This document shows positions 38,301 through 47,455 of a DNA stretch of 64,000 bases, piece by piece; positions within the stretch are counted from its first letter, which is position 1, and each line of letters starts with the position of its first letter. This DNA is from Stercorarius parasiticus (lineage: Eukaryota; Chordata; Aves; Charadriiformes; Stercorariidae). The notes beneath the pieces are model-generated. The model did no database searches and was not told the origin of the DNA. It saw nothing but the letters and a program-made list of their open reading frames with translations. The stretch lies in assembly GCA_013396915.1 (NCBI GenBank), contig VWZL01001361.1, positions 60,777 to 124,776 of the forward strand, in the 5' to 3' direction. Position numbers and translations under genes: made by a program.

Positions 38301-41300
38301 TATCAGTGTATGTTTTTCTGCTGGAAGCTACAGGATAATATTTTGGCAGACTTGAAGAAACTGTACTAAATAGGAGGGTTGTTTAGTGTTGTTAGACTGA
38401 TTTTGCTAGAATGCTTGGAGTTATTTCAGTGCTTATTTAATAATGCAAAACAACTACAAGATACTGCAGTGGAAACCTTGAGCCTTTCTGATTAAGGAGT
38501 TCCATAAACAGCTTTTTTTTTTTTTTTTTTGCACCGTGAAGGGTGGCTATTCTGTAGATTTTATGGAAGAGGGTGCAAAAGAAGCAGATGTTGGAAGAAG
38601 AGTATAGAAATTATAAATATTAAAAATGTGCTGAGTGATAAAGTTAATGCACCTTAAATGTTTGCCTTTACAAGTTTCAAATGTTCATCTTCTTAATCTT
38701 GGTACCGCATCAACTGAGTTCTTGCATTTAATTTCCTTCTATTTTATTTTGGTATTTAGTAAGCAGAAAACCCAAAAGGCAGGAGACAGAAGTATCAAAA
38801 AGGGACGGGGGGGGAAAAAAACTTAGGAGCAGTTTGGCTTGCAGAGTTCAGAGCAGTCTTAAATACCTCCAGATGTTTTCTTTTTTCCTGTTTTTCTTCT
38901 TAATTAAATAAAAACAGTATAACTTAAATACAGCAACCAGCGTTAATGCATGGCATAGATTAAAGCCAACCTTTTCAAACCTGAGGTTCTAAAGTTAAGC
39001 TCTTAAATCCAACTTTGACTGGATTGACTTTCCGAATCTACAGATAGGTGTTACAGGTGCTAGGTTTTGCAAATTAGGTCCCCTGAACCCTAAGCACTTA
39101 GAGATGTAGACAGAGGACAGGATCTGCATGAGAGGGTGAGAAAAATCTAAAGATATTTGAATAGTCTTAATGAAATATTTAAGATTTTAAGGGGTTTAGT
39201 GTATTTAACAATTGTTAAAAGCAAAAACTAGGTAAGCCATTGCTAGAACAGAGTGAGTATCTGTAGCCTGACTGTCTTGGTTTAAATGATGCCTATCCCA
39301 GAGCAGTAAAAGACTTTGGTACAGTGGGTGGATTGTGGGGAGCAGCATGAACTAATGGAGAGAACATTAGCCTCTGCCTCTGTAGTTCTGGGTTCTCCTC
39401 CTAGCAGTCACTGACTCTCCTGGTCACTGTGTTTGGTCATGATGTCTTGGTCTCTTTTCTGTGAAACACAGGTATTAATGCCTCTTTATATCTCTATGAT
39501 AAAGCATTTCAAAAACTTACTGCTGAAAATGCTATTTAAAAAGTAGGGTTTATCAATAATAAGTATAATAACCCAGCCTGATTGTTTTGTATTTGTAATC
39601 AGTTTTGTTAGTAAAATTACAAACAGAAAGAAAATGTAAGCCTATGTTTTCTTCTCACTACAATATCGGCACAATGTAGGGAAATTCATAAATACGGGAC
39701 ATAAAATGGGATGTGTGTGTTCACAAGGAGCGGATTTTACATGGCATGCTTTTCTCTAGAGTTACGCAATAGGTTACTCAAATTGGTCAGAATTATAATT
39801 AATTAAAATCACAGACTTTGACATCATTAGCCAAAAGTGTGATTCCTCTCTGTTCTTCTTTTGCAAACAGATGAAGCGTGCCAGCCAGAATAATGAAGGA
39901 ACTGTTGGTTTGCTGACTTATCCAGTGCTTCAAGCCGCAGATATTTTGCTGTACAAGTAAGAGGCAGAATGTGAGCCCATGGGCAATGAGTGTTCAGCTG
40001 CATTAGAATGAATGTTCGTCAGGTCAACATGCTAACTTATTAAGTGGGGGAGCTGGGTGTGATTAGATCAGAAGATTGGAAATGGATGACAGCTTTTTAC
40101 CTCTCGAGTATCTGATTGAAAACTAGCCTGGTTTGAAAGTGACTGACGGGGCTGTAAAGAGAAAAAATCGGTCACTTCAGAACAATTCTTAGGGAATTAT
40201 AACACATTGATGGTTAATTATACGTATTACATGTTCACACACATATACATTTGGGTTTTTTTAAGTAGTTATGCTTCATTCTATGCAGTGTACTGTGGAG
40301 ATACTTAAGCTGGCTGTATATAGTGTGCCATATTAGCGTGGGATTCTGTGTAGGCCTGTTGCTAATGATGAAGAAGTGAGAAATTTATTGCAACTTGTGG
40401 TGCCTGGGCTAGTTCGCTTTTCTCTGTGGTGTACTATGTGCTGCAATGGAAATGCCCCCTAATGAGGGACTGGTGACTCAGCATGGCGAAGTTTGTAGCC
40501 TAGCTCGTAGAGTTTGTAGTGCGTTGTCATGACTGGTTGTATTTCATTATATGCTTTAAACTGTCTCAATAAGTAAATGTTAGAGACACTGCACTATGTA
40601 TTAATTATTTTTATGTTCCGAGCATATTTACTTTGGGGAATTGTTCTGAAGTGAAGTTGTGAATATTTGTTGGCAGAGAAGTAATACAGAGCTATGAGGA
40701 CAGAGTAACCGAGATTAGCCAGTTGTTAACCCAGACAAATGTATCTAGAGAAACTTAATATTAAATGATCATTAGTAGGGGAAAACGGTAATGCCAGAAG
40801 ACAAGTAGATGAAATTTATAATTCACTTGAATTTTAACAAAAAATAATGGGAAGCAAGCAAAAGTTGGAATTAATTTGAACATTAAAGTAACCTTCTAAG
40901 CAGTGAGCCACAGTTGGTTGTCAAGCAGTATTAAGGGGGAAATTTAGAGAACTTTATCAGAAATCACCTTGTTTTGATTGAGCTCAACCATGTATGTCTC
41001 TCCCATCTCTAATAAGGTCATGTGATTCATCATTCCTTAGTGAAGCCTGTGGTTTGTTTGCTACCATGTGTATTAACAGCAGGCTGTCCAGATAGAGCAG
41101 AAAACAAGGAAGTGAAAGAGAAACAATATCTCTTTGAAGAAATTTGACATTATATCTTTAATAAGAAATGTTTTAATGTAAAAACATAATATAGGGAACA
41201 AGAATCAGGGTGAAATGGAAACACAGGAAGGGAACGGCAGTCATGAAGAAGAATTAAGAGCTGGAGGAGGGGGAGAAACAGTACTAATTCAGATGAACCA

Positions 41301-44300
41301 AGGATCAAAGAGACAGGAAAATGGACAGAAGGTAAATATTTGACAGAAAAGAATAAAAATAGCACCAGGACAGAAATATTTAAAAAACAGCAAGGAAAAA
41401 GGCAAAGAATCATGCAGAGGCATTTATAAAGACAATATGTTTTCTGTTTAGTGGCGAACTTTGTGAATATGGAACCATTTTGGCATATGGAAACGTTTCT
41501 TTTGACCTGCTTAAAGTATATTGACTATGGTAACTGATTTTCTTTCTGTTAGTTGTAGGCCACTGTGATTTCCTATTGGCTACTGTAACTATTTTTAGGT
41601 TGCATTGCTGATTATTTGGTGGGGAATAAAGGTGGACAAATTGATTCCTGGATGTCAGCCCAGTAATTCAGAATCGGAAGGAAAGAGTACCGTGTTGAAC
41701 TGAAATTTTCTGGGAACTTAGAAGATGCATAGTGAACTTTCTTACACTGGAACATATCCAGGATTCAGAGCTGAATACCCCACAAGCCTTAAAAAAAAAT
41801 CTGCTGGGGGAGGGGAAAGTAATCAAAAGCTGGCAAGACTTCAAGTCTGCCTCATCTAAAAGAATCATACATTTTTAGAGAGTATGATTAACTGTGGGAA
41901 AGAATCACCAGGGGAAGTAATGGATTCTTTACCTCCTCATGTCCTCTGATGCAGACTATGTTTTCCTCCAGAACAGCATTCAAGCTATTGAGCTCAATAC
42001 AGAAGATCAAATGATCCTTTGATCCGAATAGTTCTAATCTATGAATGATAACACTTGTGGCAGTAGAGGCACTGGCCCACATGATATTTATATAATAGTG
42101 ACCTATGAGGAAGAACCACTCTCTACTTTCCTTCCCTTGGTAAAGCCACAGTATTAACTTCTCAGTAACAGTTATCTTTTTCTGAGACTTGACAAGGCAA
42201 AGTGCTTGCGCTTTATGCCTTGCAGATCTTTCTTACTTTGTTTGCACACTGTAACACATGCTTTTTGATATCTGAAGAGACAGCAGGAGATACTACAAAA
42301 ACCTTTCTTTGAGCTGAGTTTAATGATTTGGTCTTATTGGTACTTTTACCATATATGTTTTCGTGAAGGGCTATTTTCGCCCTTGGAGGTGTGCTTCGGT
42401 TCAGCACAAAAAGCAGACTCAGCCTGGCATACAGTCAGGTTGGGATCTTGTTCCCACAGCACCTATGTCTAGCTGGGACTGAGTGTTTGTCTCAGTCTGG
42501 CCCTCGCTCATGGCAGAAGCTGTGACAGTCTTGAGTAACATTTCAACCAAACCGGAGAGCTTTGAGTTTCCTGTATCTGTCTTTTATTAAAAGGTCGACA
42601 CATGTTCCCGTTGGAGAAGATCAAGTCCTGCACCTGGAACTAGCCCAAGATATAGCACAACATTTCAACAAGAAATACGGAGAATTCTTTCCTGTGCCCA
42701 AAGCCATTTTAAGTGAGCTGGTCTTGGTTATTATTTTTTTTTCTTCCCCCTTAACTGCACTTCAAGGTTGAAGATGGATTTAAATATTGTGGAAATAGTT
42801 TCAGGGACCAAGAAAAGGGAGCGGAAAATTAAAAACTGACAACAAGAGACTAGAGGCTGTGAAACTGAACTCCAAAGATAGACATAAGGCTTTACAAATC
42901 CCCGGTAGAGGAATGTATGCGACGTCTGGTATTCTAGTCCAGGGGGCCAGATGCACTCCACTGCTGTCGGTCAGCCTTGCTCTTCAAGTATTGGACCTTT
43001 TAAGAGTAGGGTCTCTGATCCACGTTGCTAGTTCAGGGGACGCATAAGGAACAAGACAAGAGACCTCTAGCAAGCAGAATTCTTCAGTGTGTGAGTGGTA
43101 GATGTTTACATTAAGCATGCTAAACAGCTTGTAGATTTGCTACAATGCTTAAAAATCTTTTTAAGTGGTTAATATATACTTGTATATTTCAGTAAGGGTC
43201 TCATATAGAACTTAGACTTTCCAGTTTTGATCTTAGACTTAGAGAGACTTATAAGGAAAATCTTCTCAGTCATTTTTGAGTTATAAGGTCATAGGCCGGG
43301 GGGTGAGGAGGAGTCAGATGGCGCAAATGGCATGTTTGTTAAGAAACATGAAGAATTGGGCAAGGAAGAAGCATTGCATCTTTGTTGTAAGTAATGTAGA
43401 GGAATGCACAGCAGAGACCTTCGCCCCCAAAAGGGCAAGGAGCTCTCACCTTAGAAAAGACAGGCAGTAATAAACCTTTCTCAATTTTCAAGCCTCAGTG
43501 ACAAAATGGTGTTAGACCCAGAGCAGAGCTTAGAGACTATTAGGTATTGCAAGCTCTGTAGTCTCTAATGAACAATTAAATACTAAGCACTGTAATGAGG
43601 AGCTGAGTGGAGCCTATGATGCAGGTGAGACATTTCCTGGGAAACAAAAAAGCTCAATTTGGAAAAAAACAAACAAACAAAAAAACCCCAAAACAAACAA
43701 CAACAAAAAACTTTCCTCATGAAAGCATACCTTCATAAGTTCACAATTATATGCAAACCAATGAAATATCCTAGATGAATGGAGAAGTTAAGAACCTATT
43801 CAGACTCACTAACTATAGGCAATTACCTGGCAGTTACCTGTAGGAGTTCATGAACTCCTTCAAATTTACAGAAGAGAGACAGACTCTTCCACATGGTGAT
43901 TCTGAATAGAGCACTTTCTGGGGCAGTGTGAATTGTACCCTGGAAGAGTGTTTACCCTTTCACTGAGTACATAATTTAGTTGGGTGTATTAGGTGTCTAA
44001 AAACAATTGATGTGAGTACTTTCTACATCAGTGGTACTTTGTATACTCAATGTATGATGTTTCTTGGTGAAAGACTAAAACAGTTTGGGTTGATGCTGTT
44101 AAAGAAAGTACTTTGCAATATTCCCGTAATGCTACTATTCTGTTTCATGTACATACATATATCTTAGTAGTTTGTACAACACCCACACCTCTCTTTTCCG
44201 AACAGTGCTTTCCCTGTATCAGAGCTGGTTAGTGTTCAGTTAGTGAAGTCTTAATAACTGTCTTTACTGATGTTTTGGAGAGTTACCTAGAAATTTTGTG

Positions 44301-45215
44301 TGGAAGACTTTCCTAAAGTAAGGAGATCAACTGTTCTCGAATTCTTTTTTGACCGCTGGATTTAACCTGTTTCTCCACTGTTACAGAATCTTTCAGTAAT
44401 GTGCAGTTCATGCTGTCTGGGTAACTTGTCCCCAGTGACAGGATTGCAAGGGAGGGGAGAGTTTTTGGGGAAAATCAGCATGTAGCCACAGAAAATGTTA
44501 GGAAGTGTCCCAGCAAAAGTTTCTGCTTAGCGAGGAGGGGAGAAATGGAGCAGGTTTTCATTTAGTTTATGGGAGGAGAAAAGTGACTTAGAAGGACAGA
44601 GACGGCTTAAGTACTAAATAGGAGCGTACACAGTTGTGCTCACAACTCATTTTTAAGCAAGTATAAACAGAGAACTTTGTCACACTGCTACAAAGTGTTC
44701 TTAGCTATTGTCATAAGAAACCATTGTCTCTGTGTGTTCTTAATTATTCCTTTTTTTTTTTTTAAGGTACAACAAAGAAAATAAAATCCCTCAGAGATCC
44801 AACAGTGAAGATGTCCAAGTCAGACCCACAGAAGTTAGCTACTGTTAACATAGCAGACAGCCCTGATGAAATAGTGCTGAAATTCCGGAAAGCTGTGACT
44901 GACTTTACTTCTGAGGTGACCTACGACCCAGCCGGTCGCCCTGGTGTCTCGAATCTGGTGTCCATTCATGCTGCGGTAACAGGGCTTAGCATAAAAGAAG
45001 TGGTGCATCAATCTGCTGGTCTCGACACAGCTCAGTACAAAATGGTGGTAGCAGAGTCAGTTATTCAAAAATTTGCACCTATCAGGAATGAAATCAAGAA
45101 ACTCCAGGAAGATAAATCCCATCTGATAAAGGTTTTAGAGGATGGAGCAGAGAAAGCCAAAGAACTGGCTGCCCCCATCTATCAAGAAATAAGACGACTG
45201 GTGGGATTTCAGTAG
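23053..45215 (+). CDS. WARS2: Mitochondrial tryptophanyl-tRNA synthetase, exons 2-6
   Basis: The enzyme charges mitochondrial tRNA-Trp with tryptophan, using ATP, in the mitochondrial matrix; it is a class I synthetase that acts as a homodimer. Joining 23053-23310, 38043-38123, 39871-39956, 42594-42712 and 44767-45215 gives one open frame of 330 residues plus TAG. This equals the human protein (360) minus its 30-residue first exon. Counted from exon 2, the signature HLGN is at residues 18-21 and KMSKS at 196-200. The strings [19 protein letters not shown] (exon 4) and HVPVGEDQV (exons 4/5 onward) are tryptophan and adenylate pocket motifs of the family. All introns are GT-AG. No frameshift or missing catalytic residue is seen, so the gene looks functional apart from the unresolved exon 1. 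Confidence 0.96.
23311..26629. other. WARS2 intron 2, left part, no gene recognised
   Basis: AT-leaning intronic DNA. A minus-strand open frame of about 80 codons at 23695-23940 ends at a good donor-like GTAAGT but has no acceptor or homologue that I recognise (see findings). Other short frames (24514-25104, 25525-26152) overlap and look like chance. Confidence 0.45.
26630..27625 (+). mobile_element. CR1 LINE, 5'-truncated, plus strand, with avian 3' tail
   Basis: A retrotransposon fragment whose reverse-transcriptase frame is still readable: [61 protein letters not shown], and the catalytic FADD at 27045-27056. After the N at 27058 it resumes with [20 protein letters not shown], and downstream GLFSLEKR and [10 protein letters not shown] are visible in shifted frames. 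Stops at 26760-26762 (TGA) and 26904-26906 (TAG), plus later frameshifts, make it dead. The 3' end at 27605-27625 is the octamer-type repeat ATTCTATGATTCTGTGATTC that marks avian CR1. The 5' boundary is approximate. It lies in WARS2 intron 2 in the sense orientation. Confidence 0.95.
27058..27058. other. Single N hiding missing CR1 sequence
   Basis: The N sits directly after the FADD codons, and the next readable CR1 block belongs well downstream in the element. By the usual CR1 protein layout roughly 80-90 codons between them are absent. The N therefore marks a join of unknown length, or a true deletion, not one unread base. Confidence 0.8.
27626..33288. other. WARS2 intron 2, middle, no gene recognised
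   Basis: About 5.7 kb without a gene. It contains a pyrimidine microsatellite at 29750-29779 and an A-rich run with CCAAA/ACAAC words at 33125-33182. The stretch 32640-33240 has a long open frame on the plus strand (32642-32941) that may be the far 5' part of the old CR1 that follows, but I see no diagnostic motif. Confidence 0.45.
29750..29779. repeat. T-rich / TTTC microsatellite
   Basis: A run of T followed by several CTTT units, about 30 bases in all. Simple sequence within intron 2. Confidence 0.9.
33290..35180 (+). mobile_element. Old, strongly decayed CR1 LINE relic, plus strand
   Basis: Conserved CR1 blocks appear in the right order with heavy indels: GATGAATTTGAGGAGCACC and TATCAAAAGCAAGAGG (start of the RT part) near 33375-33445, TTGTTTCACTAAACTGC at 33978, AAAGCCTTTGACAAAGTTC at 34070, GGAGCAATTCTCATCAACAT at 34231, GGAGTCATCACTGGTGG at 34486, CTTATTGTGCCCATATCTTG at 34628 and GGGATTAGACACATTCATGG at 34950. 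The tail TTCTTACGTTCTTATGTT at 35163-35180 is the 3' octamer repeat of older CR1 types. It differs from the younger copy at 27.6 kb and is clearly much older. No frame survives. Confidence 0.75.
33732..33784. repeat. 21-bp tandem repeat, about 2.5 units
   Basis: Two 21-base units beginning CAGTCTGCCACCAT (33732-33752 and 33753-33773) differ at one base. A third partial unit, CACTCTGCCAG, follows at 33774-33784. It lies inside the old CR1 relic and is probably a local slippage or duplication event. Confidence 0.85.
35181..37118. other. WARS2 intron 2, right part, no gene recognised
   Basis: No convincing feature. Open frames on both strands at 35929-36266 overlap and look like chance. A purine-rich A/G tract is at 36167-36200. 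Confidence 0.45.
37119..37640. mobile_element. Unclassified GC-richer inverted-repeat element
   Basis: An arm of about 36 bases at 37157-37192 (contains AGCCTCACCTGGACCCTCCA) is matched in inverted orientation at 37561-37597 (contains TGGAGGGCTCAGGTGAGGCT) with few mismatches. Between them lies a perfect 11-bp stem, GGCTGTGGCTG (37375-37385) with CAGCCACAGCC (37390-37400), around a TCTG loop. The block is GC-richer than the intron around it. Arms around an internal hairpin suggest a non-autonomous DNA transposon or a structured satellite-like unit. I cannot name a family, and target-site duplications are not evident. Confidence 0.5.
38043..38123 (+). CDS. WARS2: WARS2 exon 3
   Basis: 81 bases, 27 codons, phase 0 at both ends: [13 protein letters not shown] followed by [14 protein letters not shown]. 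The acceptor TTGTACTTCCAG and donor TGGAAG|GTATGG are good. Same codon count as the human exon. The segment belongs to the connecting part of the catalytic domain, where the Glu-His pair and the PRL...QWK end are family features. The preceding intron (23311-38042) is 14.7 kb, and the following one is 1.7 kb. Confidence 0.93.
38513..38530. repeat. Poly(T) run, 18 bases
   Basis: An uninterrupted homopolymer in intron 3. Length may be unreliable in sequencing. Confidence 0.95.
39330..39541 (+). mobile_element. MIR-type (CORE-SINE) relic, plus strand
   Basis: The succession AGCAGCATGAACTAATGGAG, CTCTGTAGTTCTGGGTTC, GTCACTGACTCTCCTGGTCA, CTCTTTTCTGTGAAACACAG and the tail AAAGCATTTCAAAAACTTAC...AAATGCTATTTAAA follows the order of the MIR family. 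That order is a tRNA-like promoter remnant, the CORE with 'gtgacc..ggcaagt', 'cctcagttt..tgtaaaat', and an L2-like 3' end. Divergence is high, in keeping with an ancient amniote insertion. It lies in intron 3, 330 bp upstream of exon 4. Confidence 0.6.
39871..39956 (+). CDS. WARS2: WARS2 exon 4 (tryptophan-pocket exon)
   Basis: 86 bases, 28 codons plus two bases of the next (AA|G, lysine). The acceptor is TTTTGCAAACAG and the donor TACAA|GTAAGAGG. It encodes [10 protein letters not shown] followed by [18 protein letters not shown]. The [13 protein letters not shown] string is a strong signature of bacterial-type TrpRS and forms part of the tryptophan and dimer-interface region. The first ATG of the exon is only the first codon, not a start. 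Confidence 0.95.
39957..42593. other. WARS2 intron 4, no other feature
   Basis: About 2.6 kb. The stretch 41150-41420 is A/G-rich on the plus strand, which produces a pyrimidine-rich open frame on the minus strand that I do not regard as a gene. Confidence 0.5.
42594..42712 (+). CDS. WARS2: WARS2 exon 5 (VPVGEDQ exon)
   Basis: 119 bases: one base completing lysine, 39 codons, then one base of the next codon (A|GT, serine). The acceptor is TTATTAAAAG and the donor TTTTAA|GTGAGC. It encodes [19 protein letters not shown] and then [20 protein letters not shown]. The VPVGEDQ...H.EL..D.A..FN pattern is conserved in bacterial and mitochondrial TrpRS and contributes to adenylate and tRNA-end binding. 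Confidence 0.95.
42713..44766. other. WARS2 intron 5, no other feature
   Basis: About 2.05 kb. An A-rich run with CAAACAAAC words is at 43660-43712. Open frames at 42731-43470 are short and mixed in strand. Nothing recognisable otherwise. Confidence 0.5.
44767..45215 (+). CDS. WARS2: WARS2 exon 6 (KMSKS exon and C terminus)
   Basis: 449 bases: two bases completing serine, 148 codons and TAG at 45213-45215. The acceptor is a run of 13 T followed by AAG. It begins [25 protein letters not shown] (44808-44822) is the mobile loop that stabilises the ATP transition state. The remainder ([44 protein letters not shown], ending IRRLVGFQ) is the helical anticodon-binding domain. It ends within one residue of the human C terminus (LVGFL). 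Confidence 0.96.
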
Positions 45216-45347
45216 AAGCTGCTGAGTAGTTGCAAGGACTTCGGTTTCCTGGGACAGACGTTTTGTTATTTGTATCCTTAATCATTTTGGTTTGAAACAA
45301 AAACTTCTTTTCCTGGAAAATCCAAGGAGAACATTGCAGGTGTTTGC

Positions 45348-45353
45348 ATTAAA
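45348..45353 (+). terminator. Candidate poly(A) signal ATTAAA
   Basis: Common variant hexamer 133 bases after the WARS2 stop codon. Confidence 0.4.
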
Positions 45354-45679
45354 AAATGTGCATGAAGCCAGATATTTCCAATGGGACCAGCATTGAGCTT
45401 GTCTGGATAGTCAAAGAGGGAGGACAGAAGCAATCATAATTCACGAAGAAACCCTGCAAAAGCAGAATATAAGATTGCCCAAATAGGGGTTTGGGTTTTT
45501 CTGTTGACCACTGCAAGAACCTGAGGTATAGGCAAGGTGATCAGAATCTAGCAGAAAGAATTGTAATCTTCTGAGGAACATCTTAGATGTGCATGTGATC
45601 TTGTTACAGATGGACAATGCATCCTATTGGTGGTTATTCAGCTTTGATGTCGTGGTTGAATGTGTTCTTGGATAACCAG

Positions 45680-45685
45680 AATAAA
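45680..45685 (+). terminator. Candidate poly(A) signal AATAAA
   Basis: Canonical hexamer about 465 bases after the WARS2 stop codon. Confidence 0.5.
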
Positions 45686-45700
45686 AGCACAGACTTACAA

Positions 45701-46799
45701 ATCACAATGCTCAGGGTGATGAAGAGAGAACTTACTACCTCTCCCTGTCATGTTCTCAAACTCAGTGTAATTTTGTATCTGCACCTTGTTTGTGTGAAGT
45801 GTGTCACTGTGTCGTATGGGCATGGCTATCCATACTCTGAAACTCACTGTGACTACTGTGCTAGATGGCCTCTTTGATAGTCACTCCAAAGAGTCCTGAG
45901 AGTGAACTTGAATTTCACTTCTGCCACCTGTATTATCCTGCTGGTCAGGTCTAAAGTACTTCAGTGAGAGACAACATGTGCTTCAGCTGCTCCTATTCCA
46001 CCTGCTGTTTGGTTTAGCATGGAGCTCCAGGATTTTCAGTTCAGCATGAAGTGTAGGATTCCTTTAGCAAAGGTGCAGGGGAAAAGATGTAACCTTCTGT
46101 GAAAAAAAAATCTTAGGTTGAGAAATCTGAGAACTTCCTGTAAAATTTACAGAATTACTTGTTTAGAAAATTGTGCTGAGGTCAGAGCCAGACTGAGATT
46201 AAATAGCTCTTCATGAAATCTCCCTACTGAGCCTCAAGAAAGCTCAGTGATGAGGGAATGGTGTTAGCCTCTGCTGATCCTAGGCCTTACGAGACCTACA
46301 GACGGGGACTCATGGCATTTGTTGGGGAATGTGTGGCAAAGGGGAATTGCCAAAAGGAGACACACTCTTCCAAAGAGGAGGTAGTAAGTGGTACATGCTA
46401 AAAGGTAATGAAAGCCCTACTGGTCCTGTGCTAGCATGTTTAAGTGTATCATTGCACTTCATGGTGGTATGTTTGAAATTGCTGCACTGTAACGTAAATT
46501 GAATTCATACTGTACTCTGGCAGCTCATAACCATTATGCACCTATGGCATTTGTCATGAAGGATTGCAGTCTTACATGACTGAGTTAGTAAAACTGGGAG
46601 GGTTTCTATGTAGTGGAGTGTTTTGATTTTGTTTTAAAAAAAATTTAGTTTTAAATTTAGTTAATTATCATAGTGAGGTGATTCAGAAAGAACTATTTAA
46701 TTTTGCAAAACAAGAAGTTACGGACTGAGTGTCTGCAGGTCTGTACTGAGACCTGTATTTATTTGTTAGGGATCTGAAGAAGATAACAGCCGTGCAAGA
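45701..46799. other. Intergenic, no gene recognised
   Basis: Sequence between the WARS2 3' UTR and the CR1 fragment. Nothing supportable. Confidence 0.5.
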
Positions 46800-47000
46800 A
46801 CTTGGTGATGACAGAGTTTCTAAAGTTAGTCAAGACTAGAGGATCAGAGTGAATGGAGACAGAATGATGGGAAACCAAATTCGGTGTAGACAAGTCCAAG
46901 GTAATGTCCTTTGGAATGAATAAGTGTATTCAAAAATAGTCCCTGTTTTCAAAGTAGCTGTAGCAGATTAGGAAAGGGCACAGTTATAACTGTGCATATT
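46800..47000 (+). mobile_element. Old CR1/L3-type LINE fragment, plus strand
   Basis: AAAGTTAGTCAAGACTAGAG, then GTAGACAAGTCCAAGGTAAT followed by GTCCTTTGGAATGAATAA, then AAAGTAGCTGTAGC. These resemble the CR1 blocks that encode the FNKDKCKVMHLG-like region and the following linker. Frames are broken. Tentative. Confidence 0.45.
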
Positions 47001-47431
47001 TAGGTAATTATACAAAACTTTTGTCGCTGTTTAACAGCTGCATTAGTCTGCATGGGAACTAAGACAAAAAATTAAGGCACACTGTTACCGATGCTTACTG
47101 ACTTGGCATTAGGTGTTTGCTGTGACAGTTTTTAACATGGGTTGAATTCTGCAAAGGTCCCACAATAGGTTCCTTAGAACCTCACATTAGAGAAGCTAAC
47201 ACAGTGCTCATGGAGATACTGAAAATCTTCAACACTAGTGTATCTAGTTTCTACGTGTTCCTCTATTTCATTAACAAAGATAGGAGCATGTATTCAAAAG
47301 GCGAATCATAGTTTCAAGGTGTCTTTACACTTCTGATACGTAAATCACCTAATATGTATGGTTAGCATTCGACACACGACCTACAGTCAAAAGGAAACAG
47401 GAGTATTCATATGTCTTAAATACAATTTATT

Positions 47432-47455
47432 AATAAAAAAAAAGGGGGGGGGGGN
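47432..47455. repeat. A-run/G-run ending in an assembly N
   Basis: A short A homopolymer followed by 11 G and one N at 47455. A typical place for read failure; true length is unknown. Confidence 0.9.

Larger units (their letters stand above)
45216..45700 (+). other. WARS2: WARS2 3' UTR (probable extent)
   Basis: Sequence after the TAG stop contains a variant poly(A) signal ATTAAA at 45348-45353 and a canonical AATAAA at 45680-45685. Either could end the transcript, giving a 3' UTR of about 150 or about 490 bases. The extent is inferred from these signals only. Confidence 0.5.
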
